Shown in pieces: positions 1 through 11,377 of a stretch of DNA of 64,000 nucleotides; the stretch's first letter is position 1; each line of letters starts with the position of its first letter. Made by a program: the position numbers and the translations under genes. Origin of the DNA: Elephas maximus indicus (taxonomy: Eukaryota; Chordata; Mammalia; Proboscidea; Elephantidae); NCBI RefSeq assembly GCF_024166365.1, contig NC_064830.1, positions 85,554,721-85,618,720 on the forward strand, in the 5' to 3' direction. Under the pieces are notes generated by a model. The model was not told where the DNA came from and did no database searches. It saw only the letters and a program-made list of their open reading frames with translations.

Positions 1-904
1 TTTTCATCAATGTTATATATTTATTATTTAACAATATCTTTTTTTGGGAGTCATTTCTAGGAATTTGGACTGGGAATGGAGGTAGGCACATGAATACAGC
101 TTGATATCTTGAATCAGTTCTTTGATATGTGGACTAATACTGATTTCATCATTATGCCATGTTTGTGCTCATGGAACACAAATAACTCCTGGTAGGCTGG
201 GCCTAATGAGAACTCAAGTGCAAATCTCCTTGGGCATTTCTTTTAAACCAAGTGTATTTGAATAAACTCCATCAGTAGTAATTCCCAATACATATAGCTT
301 TATCTATTGATTCAACAAGTAATGTGTTATTTATTTACTATAAACATATCACAGTTGGTGAAACAGAAATATAATATGAGGCCTCTATTCTCAATGAGTT
401 TATGACCTGCTTGGGACAAAGAGGGATCCACATGAGGAAAGTTAAATGTATGAATGAGCAACATGAAGTCTTTTTTGATCAGTTTCAAGTGAAGAAACCT
501 AGCTTACGCCATATTGAAAAAAAAAGTGTCATCGGATGTATTCTAGTTTCTAGAACAGTGTCTGGCAAACAGTAGGCCTTTAATAAATATTTATTGAATG
601 AATGAAGGGAATTTATTGTTTCACATAATTGAAATCTCAGGGAAAATTTAGGTTCAGGCATAGCTACATTCAGAGATCTAGATGATGTGCTCAGGCATCT
701 AATTCCCTCTTTTTTTTTTTTTAGCTCTGCTTCTTAATTGGCCTTATTTTTAGGCAGTTTCTCTACGTGTGGTGGCTGTTGGTCTTATGAAAGAGAGTAT
801 TCCCTCCTCCCCTTTTAAAAAATAGTTTCAGCAAAAGTCCTGGGGATGACACTCTTGGGGTTGACTTAGGTAATGTGCCCATCCCTGAACCTGAGGATAG
901 GAGT
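1..904. other. AT-rich sequence, no gene seen
   Basis: No coding region or named repeat is recognisable over most of this stretch. A short segment at about 550-605 ends in a TAATAAATATTTATTGAATGA-like tail of the kind found at the 3' ends of L2/MIR elements. Short poly-A and poly-T runs occur near 520 and 710. Confidence 0.5.
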
Positions 905-984
905 GCTTGGAATCCACCATCTGCCTTTGGAAACCCTATGGGGCAGTTCAACTCAACATAAAGATTTGGTTTTGTTTTTTTGTC
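905..984 (+). mobile_element. AfroSINE fragment (3' half)
   Basis: It keeps the AATCCACCA block, the GGAAACCCTATGGGGCAGTT core and a TTTGGTTTTGTTTTTT tail. The tRNA-like head is missing and the copy is diverged. Confidence 0.6.
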
Positions 985-1132
985 AGAGTCCATCTATGGT
1001 GGCCCTGATTAGAACGGTCAGTAGTGGTAGCTGCTCATCATCTAATTCTTCTCGTCTCAGGGTAATTGAGGGCATGGTCTGTGCAGGCTCTTTGTTCTAT
1101 AGACTAGTGTGATGTGTAGATGTCCTGTAGAC

Positions 1133-1735
1133 TAGTAAGTAAGATTGTGTGTCAACTTGGCTGGGCCATGATTCTCAGTGTTTTGGCAGTTGTATAATGT
1201 TGTGATCACTTCCCTGTAGAAATTTGATACGAGATCATCCCCATAATGGAATGTGCTGAGTGATACCAGCAGGGGCAGGGCCTGTGGCAAGTCATCGCCT
1301 CCTCAGCCTTCATCTCTCTGCCCTCCTACTTCGTTCCTGCTCGTCTTGCTGGGGCTTTTGCTTGTTTCGGCTCCTGCAGCTTGCTCCTTTTCATCTGGCC
1401 TCCGGTTCTTGGGACTTGGGCTGGCGGCTTGCTGGCGGTCTTGCCTTTCGATCTTGAGATTCATCAAAATTCACAACCTGTAGTGGCATTGCTCTCCAGC
1501 TTGATGATCTGGGGTCCGCCAGCCCCTGTGGCTATGTGGATCAAGAGAATCCTCTTTCCTGCCTCATCGACTTCAGATGTACAGCCTCTAGGGGCTGTGT
1601 GAGCCATTTCCTTGATATAAATTTCTCTTATATACACACGTACATATACATTAAAAAAAAATTTTTTTTTAATTTTTTTTATACATACATACATACATTT
1701 TGCTGGTTTTGCTTCTCTGGAGAGCCCAGGCTAAG
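1133..1735 (+). mobile_element. LTR-like element inserted in the L1 3' UTR
   Basis: It starts near TGTGTGTCAACTTGGCTGGG and ends ...GGCTAAGACA, a TG...CA form with an AAGACA end typical of MaLR/MLT1-like LTRs. The start resembles the inner 5' part of the LTR at 33184-33683. Possible 5-bp flanking duplications are ACTAG and GCTAG. It holds no coding sequence. The exact subfamily is not known to me. Confidence 0.55.
1628..1702. repeat. AT-rich simple repeat (ACAT/TACA)n with A/T runs
   Basis: Low-complexity tract of ATACAC and CATA units around A9/T10 runs, inside the LTR-like element. Confidence 0.85.
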
Positions 1736-2060
1736 ACAGCTAGTTTCTTCTTTGAGTCTTTGGTTTCCTTCTTTCTCTTTTGCTCTGAATGAGTAGAAAC
1801 CAATGATTGTATCTTAGATGGCCACTCACTAGCTTTTAAGACCACAGATACTACTCACCAAACTAGAATGTAGAACATAACTTTATGAACTATAGTGTGC
1901 CAATTGACCAAGTAGTCCCATGAGATTATGGTCCTAATCTTTCAAACCCAGAAATCCAATCCCTCAATGTGTTTGGTTATGTCTAAGAAGTATCTGTAAC
2001 TGTGAATGTGCATTACCTTTTAGTCAGGTTAAGTTTGTCTTTCATGGACACTGGGAAGTC

Positions 2061-2547
2061 CCTTCTATCTTGATCTTGGTCACTCTATCTTTTTCTAATA
2101 AGGATCCTGAACTTCTTCTGCACTTTCTCCTTTGATCTCTCCTGAGAGGGCTGTCTGTCTGATTTCCCACTTTTTTTTTAGAATGAAAAAAAACAGTCAC
2201 ACCTCTGTGGCTAATATTGATCAACTCTCAGAGGAAAATTTTGGTGCATTAGCATACTAAAAGACCCTCTTCAGAGAGGAGAAGTTGAGAAGGAAGGATA
2301 ACAGAGATGGAGGAAACAGAGGGTTCCATCTTGCCCTGCTGGTGGTAATGGGGTAGGATAAAAGGGCAAATGATGAGGCAGAGTGATGGGTTTTATACCT
2401 TCAAGACCAGAACTCCTGACTGGAACACTATGGAAATTTCTCATAGGGGATACCGTAAGCTTTCAGAGAGGCTTGGAAACAGAAAATGGCAAACATTTGG
2501 CCATTTGTGGCTGGATTTGAATGTGTGAACTACCCATTAATTCATAT
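2061..2547. other. No gene or clear repeat
   Basis: Ordinary non-coding sequence. No long open frame or recognised repeat family was seen. Confidence 0.5.
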
Positions 2548-2600
2548 GCTACGTGAGAATCGACTCAAGGGCAGTGGGTTTGGTTTTGGTTTGGAGTATG
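2548..2600 (+). mobile_element. AfroSINE 3'-end fragment
   Basis: Only the end remains: GAATCGACTCAAGGGCAGTG followed by GGTTTGGTTTTGGTTTGG. That is the standard tail of the SINEs in this window. Confidence 0.75.
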
Positions 2601-2687
2601 TGTATGAAGGATTGAACAGCCCCTTCTGAGTTGAGCAAACTTCTGTCTCATCACCCAGCATATCTACTTGTAAAAGAGATTGAGTAT

Positions 2688-3147
2688 TGTCGTAGTTTTC
2701 TAGGACTGCCATAACCAAATACCACAAAGTGGGTAGCTTTTAAGGAATAGAAACTTACTGTCTCATGGTTCTGGAGACTAGAAGTCCAAATTAGGGTATT
2801 GTTCGTGTCAGTTCCTTATGAGATCTCTGAGAAGAACTCTTCCATGCTTCTCCAAGCTTCTAGTGGCTGCTAGCAATCCTTGGTGTTCCTTTGCTACTTA
2901 CACATACATCTGCCACCATTGTCACATGGTATATTCCATCTGTGTGTGACTCTGTTGCCATGTGTGTCCTCCCCTTTTATAAGACACTTCTCAGAAGGGA
3001 ATAGAATTAGGACCCCCCCATCTAGGATGATTTAACTATAATGTCTTCAAAGAAAGACTCTCTTTTCCCCAAACGAGGTCATATTCACAGATACAGGGGT
3101 TAGGACTTCAGTATATCTTTTTGGAGGACACAATTCAACCCATAAAA
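2688..3147 (-). mobile_element. MaLR/MLT1-like solo LTR
   Basis: Read on the minus strand it starts at TTTTATGGGTTGAATTGTGT and ends near CTACGACA. Landmarks are ACCAAATACCACAAAGTGGG, TCTGGAGACTAGAAGTCC and GGACACAATTCAACCCAT on the plus strand. This is a well-known mammalian LTR pattern with no internal region attached. Subfamily assignment needs a repeat library. Confidence 0.7.
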
Positions 3148-3159
3148 AATAGCAGTCCC

Positions 3160-3682
3160 GGGGCTCAGACCCTGATGTTTGAATCCCTTATGAATACTTT
3201 CTGGAGTGGCCAGGCTGCCCTTCAACCTGACTTTGCTCTGGGAATCAGAGACCCACCTATGTCTCCATGTATGTGATTGGTTATGTGCCCATTCCTAGTA
3301 TGGACAGGGCTAAATGAGTAGGCATCTATCCCTACCCAAACTATGTGGCCTGAGAATGGGCTAGTGGGTCATTTCCCAAGTAAGGGACCATCTGCCTGCA
3401 CCAATTCTCTAAAGTTGCTGAGAGGATAAAAGCCTGGAGCTGTAGGCTAGTCTGCTAGCTTGGGTAAGTAGAGTATGCATGGGAATGGAGTCCACACCGA
3501 AGAAAGCAGGGCCAAGAAATGAAGATGGTGCCTTAGAGTTCTGAAGGCATTACTTGATCCTCTAGATCCAACTACACCTGAAGCCATAACATTTGTCCTA
3601 TAAACCAAGACATTTCCTTTTTTGCTTAAGCCATTTTGGGTTGAATTTCTGTCACTGAAAAACCAAACAACTCTGACTGATA
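3160..3682 (+). mobile_element. Ancient LTR-like repeat, unclassified
   Basis: The 3' end (TTTTTTGCTTAAGCCATTTT, then GAATTTCTGTCACTG and CTCTGACTGATAGG) matches the ending of an old mammalian LTR-type repeat. A relative lies at 44805-45200. A TATA-like GGATAAAAGCC lies at 3424. The 5' boundary is uncertain. Confidence 0.45.
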
Positions 3683-4990
3683 GGCTAAATAAGCATTTGA
3701 CCTGTTATGTCCTGTGACTTAGAAATTATCATCTTCTTTTTACAGGTGAGGAAACAGAGGTTGGAGGGTCCAGGTATCCTGCACAGATCTTATAGGTAGC
3801 TGAAAAGCCAGGATTTGGAACAAATTTGATCTTGAACCTACGGAACAATGTGCATTATAAAAATATAACATATGAAAATATTTGAGGTTTAGTTTCTCCA
3901 ACAAGTACAAATACCTATGATTCAAAGTCTCCTTTAACAGGTATACCTTTCTGCTGTTGGTTCCAGAATTTAGTCAGTGAATCGTCGGGCTTACTTGTGT
4001 TGTTTACGCAGCCTGTGAGCTTGCAGTTTATGGTATTTTTTAATTTTGTTTTCCCTGCTGTTTTGCTAATGAAGCTTTGTGAGCAAACATTGCCTGTAAT
4101 TTAAATCCGCCACAGTAATGACACGTGTGCATGCACACACTTCCTCAGAACAGTCCACAGCTCTTTGATTAATCACATGTGTAAAGTACAGTGTTTACAG
4201 GAAATCAGCAGGTGGCAATTAGCATCTTGGAAACTATCTGGGAAACACAATTGCAGCTGCCACTTCAGGATGGAAAAGTAACAACAACCAGCAAAGTGAT
4301 AAACCCCTTTGGAGCTGATAATGAGCGGGGCTGTGAGGGGTGGCTGCCAGGCACAGGACAGCTGGTGGGGCAGCCTGGTGTGGATCACAGACTGCTTGCC
4401 AGCCTCTTCCATTCCTTCCAAAACTCAAGAAGCAGTCTTTGGATAGAGACACGAAATGGTTGCCTGACAGGAAAAACATCTGAGAACAACCTTTTAAAAG
4501 TACTTAGGCTTCAGTCTAGGCACAGACAGGTACCTGCACAACTGGGCAGTACTCTACCAGTTGCTAAAATACTCAAACATTTTCTACCAGTAGGTAAATA
4601 GTTGCGGTCTTAAGTCCCCTGAGTGGTACCCCATTACTGCCTTCCCTTGCTCACCCTCCACCTCTCCAGGATCCAGTGATCAAAAGGTTAAAGCGTGAAT
4701 TCCACTTCAGTGCTAAGCCCACTGCAGAGAGGGCGATGTACTGAAAGGAATAAGAAGAAACAGTACGTAGCCTGTATTATACCTGTGATAGTCTTCATCA
4801 ATAATCTATGTATATTCATCAATAAACAAATAATATACATGGTATTCAATACTAGTTGTATGTAAGTGTGTATCTGTATCTATGTCCATTTCTGTGTCGC
4901 TGCGTATACATATGTGTGTATCTGTGTCATCTCTTTCTCTCCTGCATATGAAGCGGCAGTATAACCCTAAATTCCAGCCTCTGCTCTGCC
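3683..4990. other. Single-copy non-coding stretch, candidate conserved element
   Basis: No interspersed repeat is recognisable across about 1.3 kb, the longest such stretch in the first 40 kb. The part at about 4010-4330 is rich in motif-like words: CACGTGTGC-like, TTGATTAATCACATG, CAGCTGCCAC and GCTAATGAAG. An open frame of 136 codons at 4191-4601 resembles no protein family I know. A regulatory element is possible but not shown. Confidence 0.4.
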
Positions 4991-5345
4991 GTTTGTAGCA
5001 ATGTGACCTAGCAGTGAGAACCAATGTGGCTGCACATTAGAACCACCTTCGGGAGCTTTTACAAAATGCAGATGCTTGGGTTCTACCCACAGAGATTGTG
5101 ATTCTGTAGCTCTGGGATGAGGCCCAGTTATAAAAATTTAAAAAAATAAAAGCTCCCCTGATGATTTTACTGTACCCTTGAGAACCACTGACTTTCTAAG
5201 CCTTAGCTCCCTCATACGGTAATGAGTACCCATGCCTGCCTCGTAGGATTAGATGAGATAACACATCCAAGGCTTTTATCACAGAGTGTGGGACATAGCT
5301 CTGTAAATGTTGGTTCCATTAATAAATAATATTCATTGCTTTTAA
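4991..5345 (+). mobile_element. MIR element interrupted by MER5A
   Basis: The outer parts read as a MIR: 'gccgtttgtagcaatgtgac' on the left, then 'ctaagccttagctccctcat' and a GGATTAGATGAGATAA-type core on the right. A MER5A copy separates them. Confidence 0.6.
5011..5191 (-). mobile_element. MER5A-type hAT (Charlie) DNA transposon remnant
   Basis: It has terminal inverted repeats CAGTGAGAACCA and GAGAACCACTG, and MER5A core words such as ACATTAGAACCACCT, AAAATGCAGATGC and GATTCTGTAG. It is non-autonomous, with no transposase. Confidence 0.8.
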
Positions 5346-5444
5346 GTCATTTTTATTATTTTCTTTTAATTACATAGATGATAAGTACATTTGTTCTAGT
5401 TATAAACAATTCAAATAAAATAGAGCACGTGGAAAAATGTTCAA

Positions 5445-6067
5445 TGTCAGTAGTCATTGAATTGGCTCTGACTCATCGTGACCCTATCTACAACAGAACG
5501 AAACATTGCCTGGTCCTGTGCCATCTTCACAATGGTAGGTATGTTTGAGCCCATTGTTTGAACCCCATGTTTGAGCCACTGTGTCAATCCATGTCATTGA
5601 AAGTCGTCGTCTTTTCTGCTGACCCTCTACCAAGCATGGTGTCCTCCAGGGATTTATCCCTTCTGATGACATGTCCAAAGTAAGCATCTTGCCATCCTCA
5701 CTTCTAAGGAGCATTATGGCTGTTCTTCTTCCAAGACAGATTTGTTCCTTCTGACAGCCCATGATATATTCAGTATTCTTCGCCAACATCGTAATTCAAA
5801 TGTAGCAATTCTCCTTTGTCTTCCTTTTTCATTGTCCAGCTTTCACATGCATGTGAGGCAATTGAAAATACTATGGCTTAGTCATCCAAGTGACATGTTT
5901 GCTTTTAAGGATTTTAAAGAGGTCTTTTGCAGCAAATTAGCCGAATGCAATATGTCATTTGATTTCTTGACTGCAGCTTTGATGAGCATTAGTTGTTGAT
6001 CCAAGTAAAATGAAATCCTTGACAACATCAGTTTTCTCTCCATTTATCATGATGTTGCTTATTTGTC
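5445..6067 (-). mobile_element. BovB-type RTE fragment (3' end)
   Basis: Read on the minus strand it covers the 3' part of the RTE ORF and the 3' end near 5455. Diagnostic plus-strand words are TGACCCTATCTACAACAGAA, TTTGAGCCCATTGTTTGAAC, GCTGACCCTCTACCAAGCAT and TGACATGTCCAAAG. It ends in the motif block AATGAAATCCTTGACAACAT. No intact frame remains. Confidence 0.85.
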
Positions 6068-6148
6068 CACTTGGGCGGATTTTTTTTTTCATTTTATTTT
6101 TGTTTTATTTATGTTGGAGGATAACATTAGTCATTAATTAAAAAAAAA

Positions 6149-6303
6149 AAACCCATTGCTGTTGAGTTGATTCTGACTCATAGCAACCCTACAGGATAGA
6201 GTAGAACCGCCCCATAGAGTTTCCAAGCAGCACCTGATGGATTTGAACTGTTGACCTTTCAGTTAGCAGCCATAGCTCTTAACCACCACACCACCAGGGT
6301 TTC
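6149..6303 (-). mobile_element. AfroSINE, full length
   Basis: Runs from ACCCATTGCTGTTGAGTTGA to the head CCACCACACCACCAGGGTTT on the plus strand. The tRNA-like B-box side (TTTGAACTGTTGACC) and A-box side (CTCTTAACCACCAC) are both recognisable. Confidence 0.9.
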
Positions 6304-7255
6304 ATTAGAGAACTGTAAATCAAAACCATAGAAATACCTCTTCACCTTCACTAGGATGGCTATGATAAAAACAAAACAAAACGAAAAAACCGGAAGGCAA
6401 CAGGTATTGGCAAGGATGTGGGAGAAATGAATCCCTCCTCCATTGCTGGTGATGTTAGTTGCCATGCAGTTGATTCCAACCCATGGCAACCCCAGGCGTG
6501 CAGAGTAGAACCGCTCCATAAGATATTTAAGGCTGTGATCTCTCAGAAACAGATCGCCAGATCTGTCTTCTAAGGCACCTTTGGGTGGGTTTGAACTACC
6601 AACGTTTTGACTGCCAGTCAAGAGCTTAGATGTTTGTGCCACCCAAGGCCTCCTCCGTTGCTGGTAGGAATGTGAAATGGTACTTGGCTCCTCGGGAAAA
6701 CAGTTTGGTGGTTCCTCAAAATGTTAGAGAATTACCATATGACCCAGAAGTTCCATTCCTAGATATATATCTGAAAGAATTGAAAGCAGAAACGCAAGCA
6801 GCAGATGTACCAATGTTCATTGCAGAACTATTCGTAATAGCCAAAAAGTGGAAACAACCTAAGTGTCCATCAACAGATGAATAGATAAAATGTAGTATAT
6901 AAATACAATGGACTATGACTTAGCCACAAACAGAAATGAAGTCCTGATACATGCTATATATTCTTTATGTGGAGTGAAATAAGTCAGACACAAAAGGACA
7001 GATAGTGTATGTTCCCACTTATATGAAATATCTGAAACAGACAAAAGTATAGAGACCAAAGTTCACTAGGGGTTACCAGTGGCAGGAAGGAAAGGGAAAG
7101 GGAGGGGTGATTGCTTTGGGAATGCTGAGCTTCTGTTAAGAGTGATGGAAAAATTTGGAAACAGATAGTAGTGATGGCTGTACAACATAATGAATGTGAT
7201 TAATGTTACCAAATTGTATAGGTTAAAATGGCAAAGGTTTTGGTATACATAATTT
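6304..7255 (+). mobile_element. L1 3' end (late ORF2 and 3' UTR), carries a SINE
   Basis: Contains the standard L1 block for the ORF2 C-terminus and beyond: ACTAGGATGGCTATGATAAA, ATGACCCAGAAGTTCCATTC, AAGTGGAAACAACCTAAGTG, CATCAACAGATGAATAGATA and GTCAGACACAAAAGGACAGA. The frame is broken. A SINE interrupts it at 6443-6646. An 84-codon frame at 6630-6884 is a remnant of the ORF2 C-terminus. Confidence 0.85.
6443..6646 (-). mobile_element. AfroSINE, long subtype, nested in L1
   Basis: This is the ~200-bp form, with an extra block between core and head ('gctgtgatctctcagaaacagatcgcc' region). L1 sequence continues on both sides ('ctcctccattgctgg' left and 'ctcctccgttgctgg' right), which gives an imperfect ~15-bp target-site duplication. 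Confidence 0.88.
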
Positions 7256-7269
7256 TACCAAAATTAAAT

Positions 7270-8335
7270 AATATGGAAATAGAGTAAAGAGTGCTTATAG
7301 GTACCCCCACCCCCTCATGTGCACAGAAATAAACACTTCCAAGTTCCCGTGTATATCCTTCCAGAAATTTACCTTTGCTTTTATTTACAAAAATGTGCAT
7401 ACTTACATGAGTCTTCATTTAATAATATAAATAGGACCACTTACATTGTTAATGACTTTACTTAGCAATAGGTATGTATACCCTGGAGATCTCTCCATAT
7501 CAGTAAATTCAGGTCTACCTTGTTATTTTAATAATTGCATCTTTTATGTGAATAATGGATGGACTATAACTTATTTTAGTGCTCCTTGTGTTAGTGGGCA
7601 TCTTAGAGAGTTTACAAATTTTTACTCTTCCAAGCAGATACACAGTGAAAACTTTTGTAATGGATCTTTGAGCACACGAGTATTTTAGGTTATATTCCTA
7701 AAATTGGTATTACTGGGTCAAAGATTATTACGTGTAAAATGTTAAATTCTGCCAAGTTGGTCTCCAAAAAAGCTGTGCCAGTTAACATTCCTAGCAATGA
7801 TGAATGAGAGTGCTTGTTTTTATCCTTTTAATTTTCTACATTTTTTGGGGGGTATTTTTGTATTAAGAGTGTCTCTTATAGCTAGCAAGACTTAAAAACA
7901 ATCACAGAAACAACCAAACTGTAAATCTCTGTCTTCTGCATTTCCCTGATGACTAATGATATTGAGCAGCTTTTCATGGATTTACTGGCACATGAAGTTG
8001 TTTTTTTTCAAGTGGTTTTGCCATTAAAAAAAATGGTCTTTGTCATTCTAGCTTTTGCATTTCAGTCTATGATCCATGTCAAATTAATTTTTGTGTATGG
8101 TGTGAGGTAGGAGTAGAGGTTCTTCTTTTTTCTTTCTATGTGGATATTTCTGTTCCATCATCATTTGTTAAAAATATTTGTTTTTCTCCATTGCACTGAT
8201 TTAGTACCTTTGTTGAAAATCTGTGAATTGAATATGTGTAGGTCTATTTTGGGACTCTTTTCTGTTCCATTGATCTATTTACGTATCCTCACTTTAAGTG
8301 TTTGTACTTTAATTAAAGACTATTGATGTAGTTTG
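7270..8335 (-). mobile_element. Old L1 (L1M-type) remnants
   Basis: The minus-strand L1 pattern is seen in AAATTGGTATTACTGGGTCA, the 'cctgatgactaatgatattgagcagctttt' region and, further right, GGGACTCTTTTCTGTTCCAT at 8252 (ORF2 region). The sequence is strongly diverged with no open frame. The left part (7270-7680) is less certain. Confidence 0.65.
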
Positions 8336-8617
8336 TTGACTCTCCCTATCTATATCCTAATTTCTTTAATCATGCCCAACATTTCTTGGTAACAAGAAGG
8401 GATAAGAAAACAAAAAAGACAGCCAGCTCTCTGTTAGTAAGCAAAGCCAGTTCACAAAACCCATCAGAATAACATGTTTTATTTAATAATCATCAGGGAT
8501 AAGAGTAAGGCAACAGGAATTTATCAACATTTTTTACCTAAGCTATGACCATGGCAGTGAAAGATAGAATAGGACTGAGCTCCCAGCTTTATCCCAATCC
8601 CTTGAATTTATTTATTA
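8336..8617. other. AT-rich sequence, no gene
   Basis: Short unassigned stretch between the old L1 and the microsatellite. Confidence 0.4.
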
Positions 8618-8666
8618 TTTAAATTATATATATATGTGTGTGTGTATACACACACACACACATACA
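8618..8666. repeat. (TA)n/(TG)n/(CA)n microsatellite
   Basis: Runs of TATATA, GTGTGTGTGT and ACACACACAC follow each other. The GT and CA arms are complementary and could pair. Confidence 0.95.
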
Positions 8667-8815
8667 TGGAGCTCTGGTGGCACAGTGGTTAAGAGTTTGG
8701 CTGCTAACAAAAAGGCCAGCAGTTTGAATCCACCAGCCACTCCTTGGAAACTCTATGGGACAGTTCTACTTTGTCCTATAGGGTCACTATGAGTTGGAAG
8801 AGACTTGAAAGCAGT

Positions 8816-8820
<5 letters not shown>
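8667..8820 (+). mobile_element. AfroSINE, full length
   Basis: Starts GGAGCTCTGGTGGCACAGTG with A-box CAGTGGTTAAGAG, continues through AATCCACCAGCCACTCCTTG and ends GAAAGCAGTGGGTTTATATA. Confidence 0.93.

Positions 8821-8868
<48 letters not shown>
8820..8868. repeat. (TA)n microsatellite, about 24 units
   Basis: Perfect TA dinucleotide array directly joining two SINEs. It probably grew from the AT-rich tail of the left SINE. Confidence 0.97.
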
Positions 8869-8872
<4 letters not shown>

Positions 8873-9052
8873 AATGGCTGCTAACCTGAAGATTGGTGGT
8901 TTGAACCCATGCAGCAACTCCAAGGAAGAAAGGCCAGGCAAACTGTTTCTGTAAAGATTACAGCCAAGAATACCCACTGGAGCAGTTCTACTCTGTAACA
9001 CAGGGATCACCGTGTGTCAGGGCCGACTTGATGGTAGCTAACAACAGCAAAA
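8869..9052 (+). mobile_element. AfroSINE, long subtype, 5' truncated
   Basis: Starts inside the head (AAATGGCTGCTAACCTGAAG) and ends with the BovB-like tail GATGGTAGCTAACAACAGC. It carries the long-subtype block 'gaaaggccaggcaaactgtttctg'. Confidence 0.88.
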
Positions 9053-9450
9053 TTACATTCATGAAGTTGTGCAACCATTACCACCATTTACTTCCAGAAT
9101 TTTTCATCAACCCAAATAGAAACTCTGTACCCATTAAGCAATAACACCACCTCTCCCCTCCCAACAACCCCTGATAACCATGAATCTATATTTCTGTGAA
9201 CTGATCCACTGGCGATACTTCATACAAGTGGAATTATAAAGTATTTGTCCTTTTGTGTCTCACTTATTTCACATAGCAAAATATTTTTAAGTTTTTATCC
9301 ATGTTGTTGCCTGTATCAGAATTTCATTCTTTTTTTAATGGATGAATAATATCTCATTGTTTGAATATTTTGTTGATCCATTCATCTGTTGATGGACACT
9401 TGGGCTATTTCCACTTTTGCCTTTCTTGAATAATGCTACAGTGACTACTG
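9053..9450 (-). mobile_element. Old L1 3' end
   Basis: Minus-strand L1 landmarks: TGAAGTTGTGCAACCATTAC, CATACAAGTGGAATTATAAA, CTCACTTATTTCACATAGCA and ATTCATCTGTTGATGGACAC. Confidence 0.8.
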
Positions 9451-11370
9451 GTATGCCAATCCCTTGAAATTTAAGCCCATTTGTCAATCTCATTCTTTGG
9501 CTACTGCTCAAAACCCCCCAACTCTTCCACAAACCTTCTTCCAAGGCGGAACTGGCTAGATCATATGGTGTTCTGACTGTAATTACTCTGATTCATTTGC
9601 ACTTGACTTTTCCAATTATAATATTGTTATCAAGGAAGGGGTTCTAACTGGAGTGGTCAGAAAAGGTCTGACCCCATTCAATCACAGCTGGGCTCCCTGC
9701 TGCATCTGACTGGATTCCATCCGTGGTTTTGGCTCACCTGATGCTTGTGGTCTCAAGAATATACAACCCTCTCATCTTTCTTCTCCTTGTCATGTCTGTT
9801 ACTCCTAAGGTCTTTCCTGAATTAATGACAATTTTATTGCTATTAACATACCTTTACCAAACCCTTTGTAAATTTATTTCTGAAATTAATATATTTCTCT
9901 CCTTCAACACAATAGAATTATCTTCTGATCAATTTGATCAATTCTTCTTCTAAGGGTTTTAGATATTTTTTTTGCCATCATATTTTTTGCCTTCTCTTTA
10001 CCATGCTCCCTTGTTCCTTAGTCCTCCCCATTCTCCTGCATATTGTTGCATTGATTGAGTTTCTTTGGTTCATTTTTTTCCACATTGTGTTTTGGAAGTT
10101 ATAGATCCTATTCTATTCTTCAGTGGCTGCCCTAATATTTTAACACATTAAAAAATCATTATCAAATTACAGGATAAATACGAAAAGAAAAAAAAAAAGC
10201 TGAGCAATACAGAAAGGCATAATATGAAAAACAAAAGCCTTTCACTCCAGACTTGCCCATATCTAGTTTTACTCCCCAGAAGAATCCACTTTTTAACCAT
10301 TTTTCTTTTCAGTTACTTTGGTTGTTACTTTTCTAACTTATATAATGTTTTTACATTTTTATTTATAATATATAGATAGTATTTAACGATATATTAAAGA
10401 TGTGGGAATTAGTACTCCTATATTTTTCTTCACCTCTCCTACTTCTCTCTACTCCCCAACTTCTGGACATTGCAAGGCTTATAACATTTACATTTTGTTA
10501 ATAGAAAAAGTGTAGAAATTCAAAGTGAATAAAGTAATGAAGAAAATATGATCTTATGCAGCTAACCTTGTGCTCTTGAGCAAGAGTGTTCTAAATTAAT
10601 ATAATGAAAAGGATTATCTTCTCTTAGAATCCATCAGTTGTTCCACATCCCTCCACACATTTTGGCTTCATATGTGGAGCCTAACTTTTTAATTCAGATT
10701 TTTTTCTCTTTGGCCTTAGCTTTCTGATAGAATTTCTTTTTTTTTTCTTAATCCAAGAAGCATGTCTTTCTCATTCCCCAAATATTAATCGTGATTTTAA
10801 CCACACTTTCTGTTGAGTGGAGTCATCTTTACATTTGGAGACATCTGACCAGAGCCTCTGACTTTTTGGTTGGTTTCATTCTGGACCTGCTGCCCAAATG
10901 TCATCCTGAGGTCTCCGTTTCTTAGCTCCAAAATAAGTTTATTAGTGTTTTCCTCGTTTTCTTTTAGAATGAGGGCATGAGAGATCAATTTTCTGAATCC
11001 TCAAACATCTGAAAATTCACTTTGATACTATACTTTACAGTTAGTTTGGCTATCCATAGATTTATATTTCCTTATCTTGGACATGTTTTCCCTCATTATT
11101 TGTATTATTACTTAATCTTCTCCATTCTTTCTGTTCTCTTCCTCTAGAACTACTAATAGACAAATGGTAGAACCTCTGGATTTATACTCTATTGCTCTGA
11201 ACTTGGGTTACTCTAACATTGCACATCTTTTTGTCCTCTTGTGGTTTAGTTTGAGAGTCTCTCAGCTTGATCTTTCAAATCAAAATTCATTCTTCAGCTC
11301 AACTCTGCTGCTTTGTCCATCTATTGAGATGTCTTTTAAATTATAGTGAACATGATTTTTTAAACTTTCA
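9451..11370. other. AT-rich sequence, no gene, possible old L1
   Basis: Nothing is firmly assignable. The words near 10050-10150 (TTTTGGAAGTTATAGATCCT then CAGTGGCTGCCCTAATATTT) resemble decayed L1M-type sequence on the minus strand. The T-rich block at 10735-10750 is low complexity. This region and the sequence right of 19416 were contiguous before the full-length L1 inserted. Confidence 0.4.
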
Positions 11371-11377
11371 AAGAGTC
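11371..11377. repeat. Target-site duplication of the full-length L1 (left copy)
   Basis: AAGAGTC directly precedes the poly-T that is the L1 poly(A) tail. The same 7 bases follow the L1 5' end at 19409-19415. Confidence 0.85.

Larger units (their letters stand above)
985..2060 (-). mobile_element. Old L1 3' UTR fragment, split by an LTR
   Basis: The segments 985-1132 and about 1740-2060 read like the 3' UTR of the full-length L1 at 11.4-12.4 kb. Shared blocks include the 'ctaattcttctcgtctcagg' region and the 'cttagatggcc...cttttaagacc' block at 1812-1845. The fragment is more diverged than the copies at 38.5 and 46.2 kb, so it is an older insertion. An LTR-like element interrupts it. Confidence 0.7.

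Noticed and set aside
4191..4601. 136-codon open frame on the plus strand
   Set aside because: No family features, no similar frame nearby, and overlapping minus-strand frames of similar length. Chance frame in possibly single-copy sequence.
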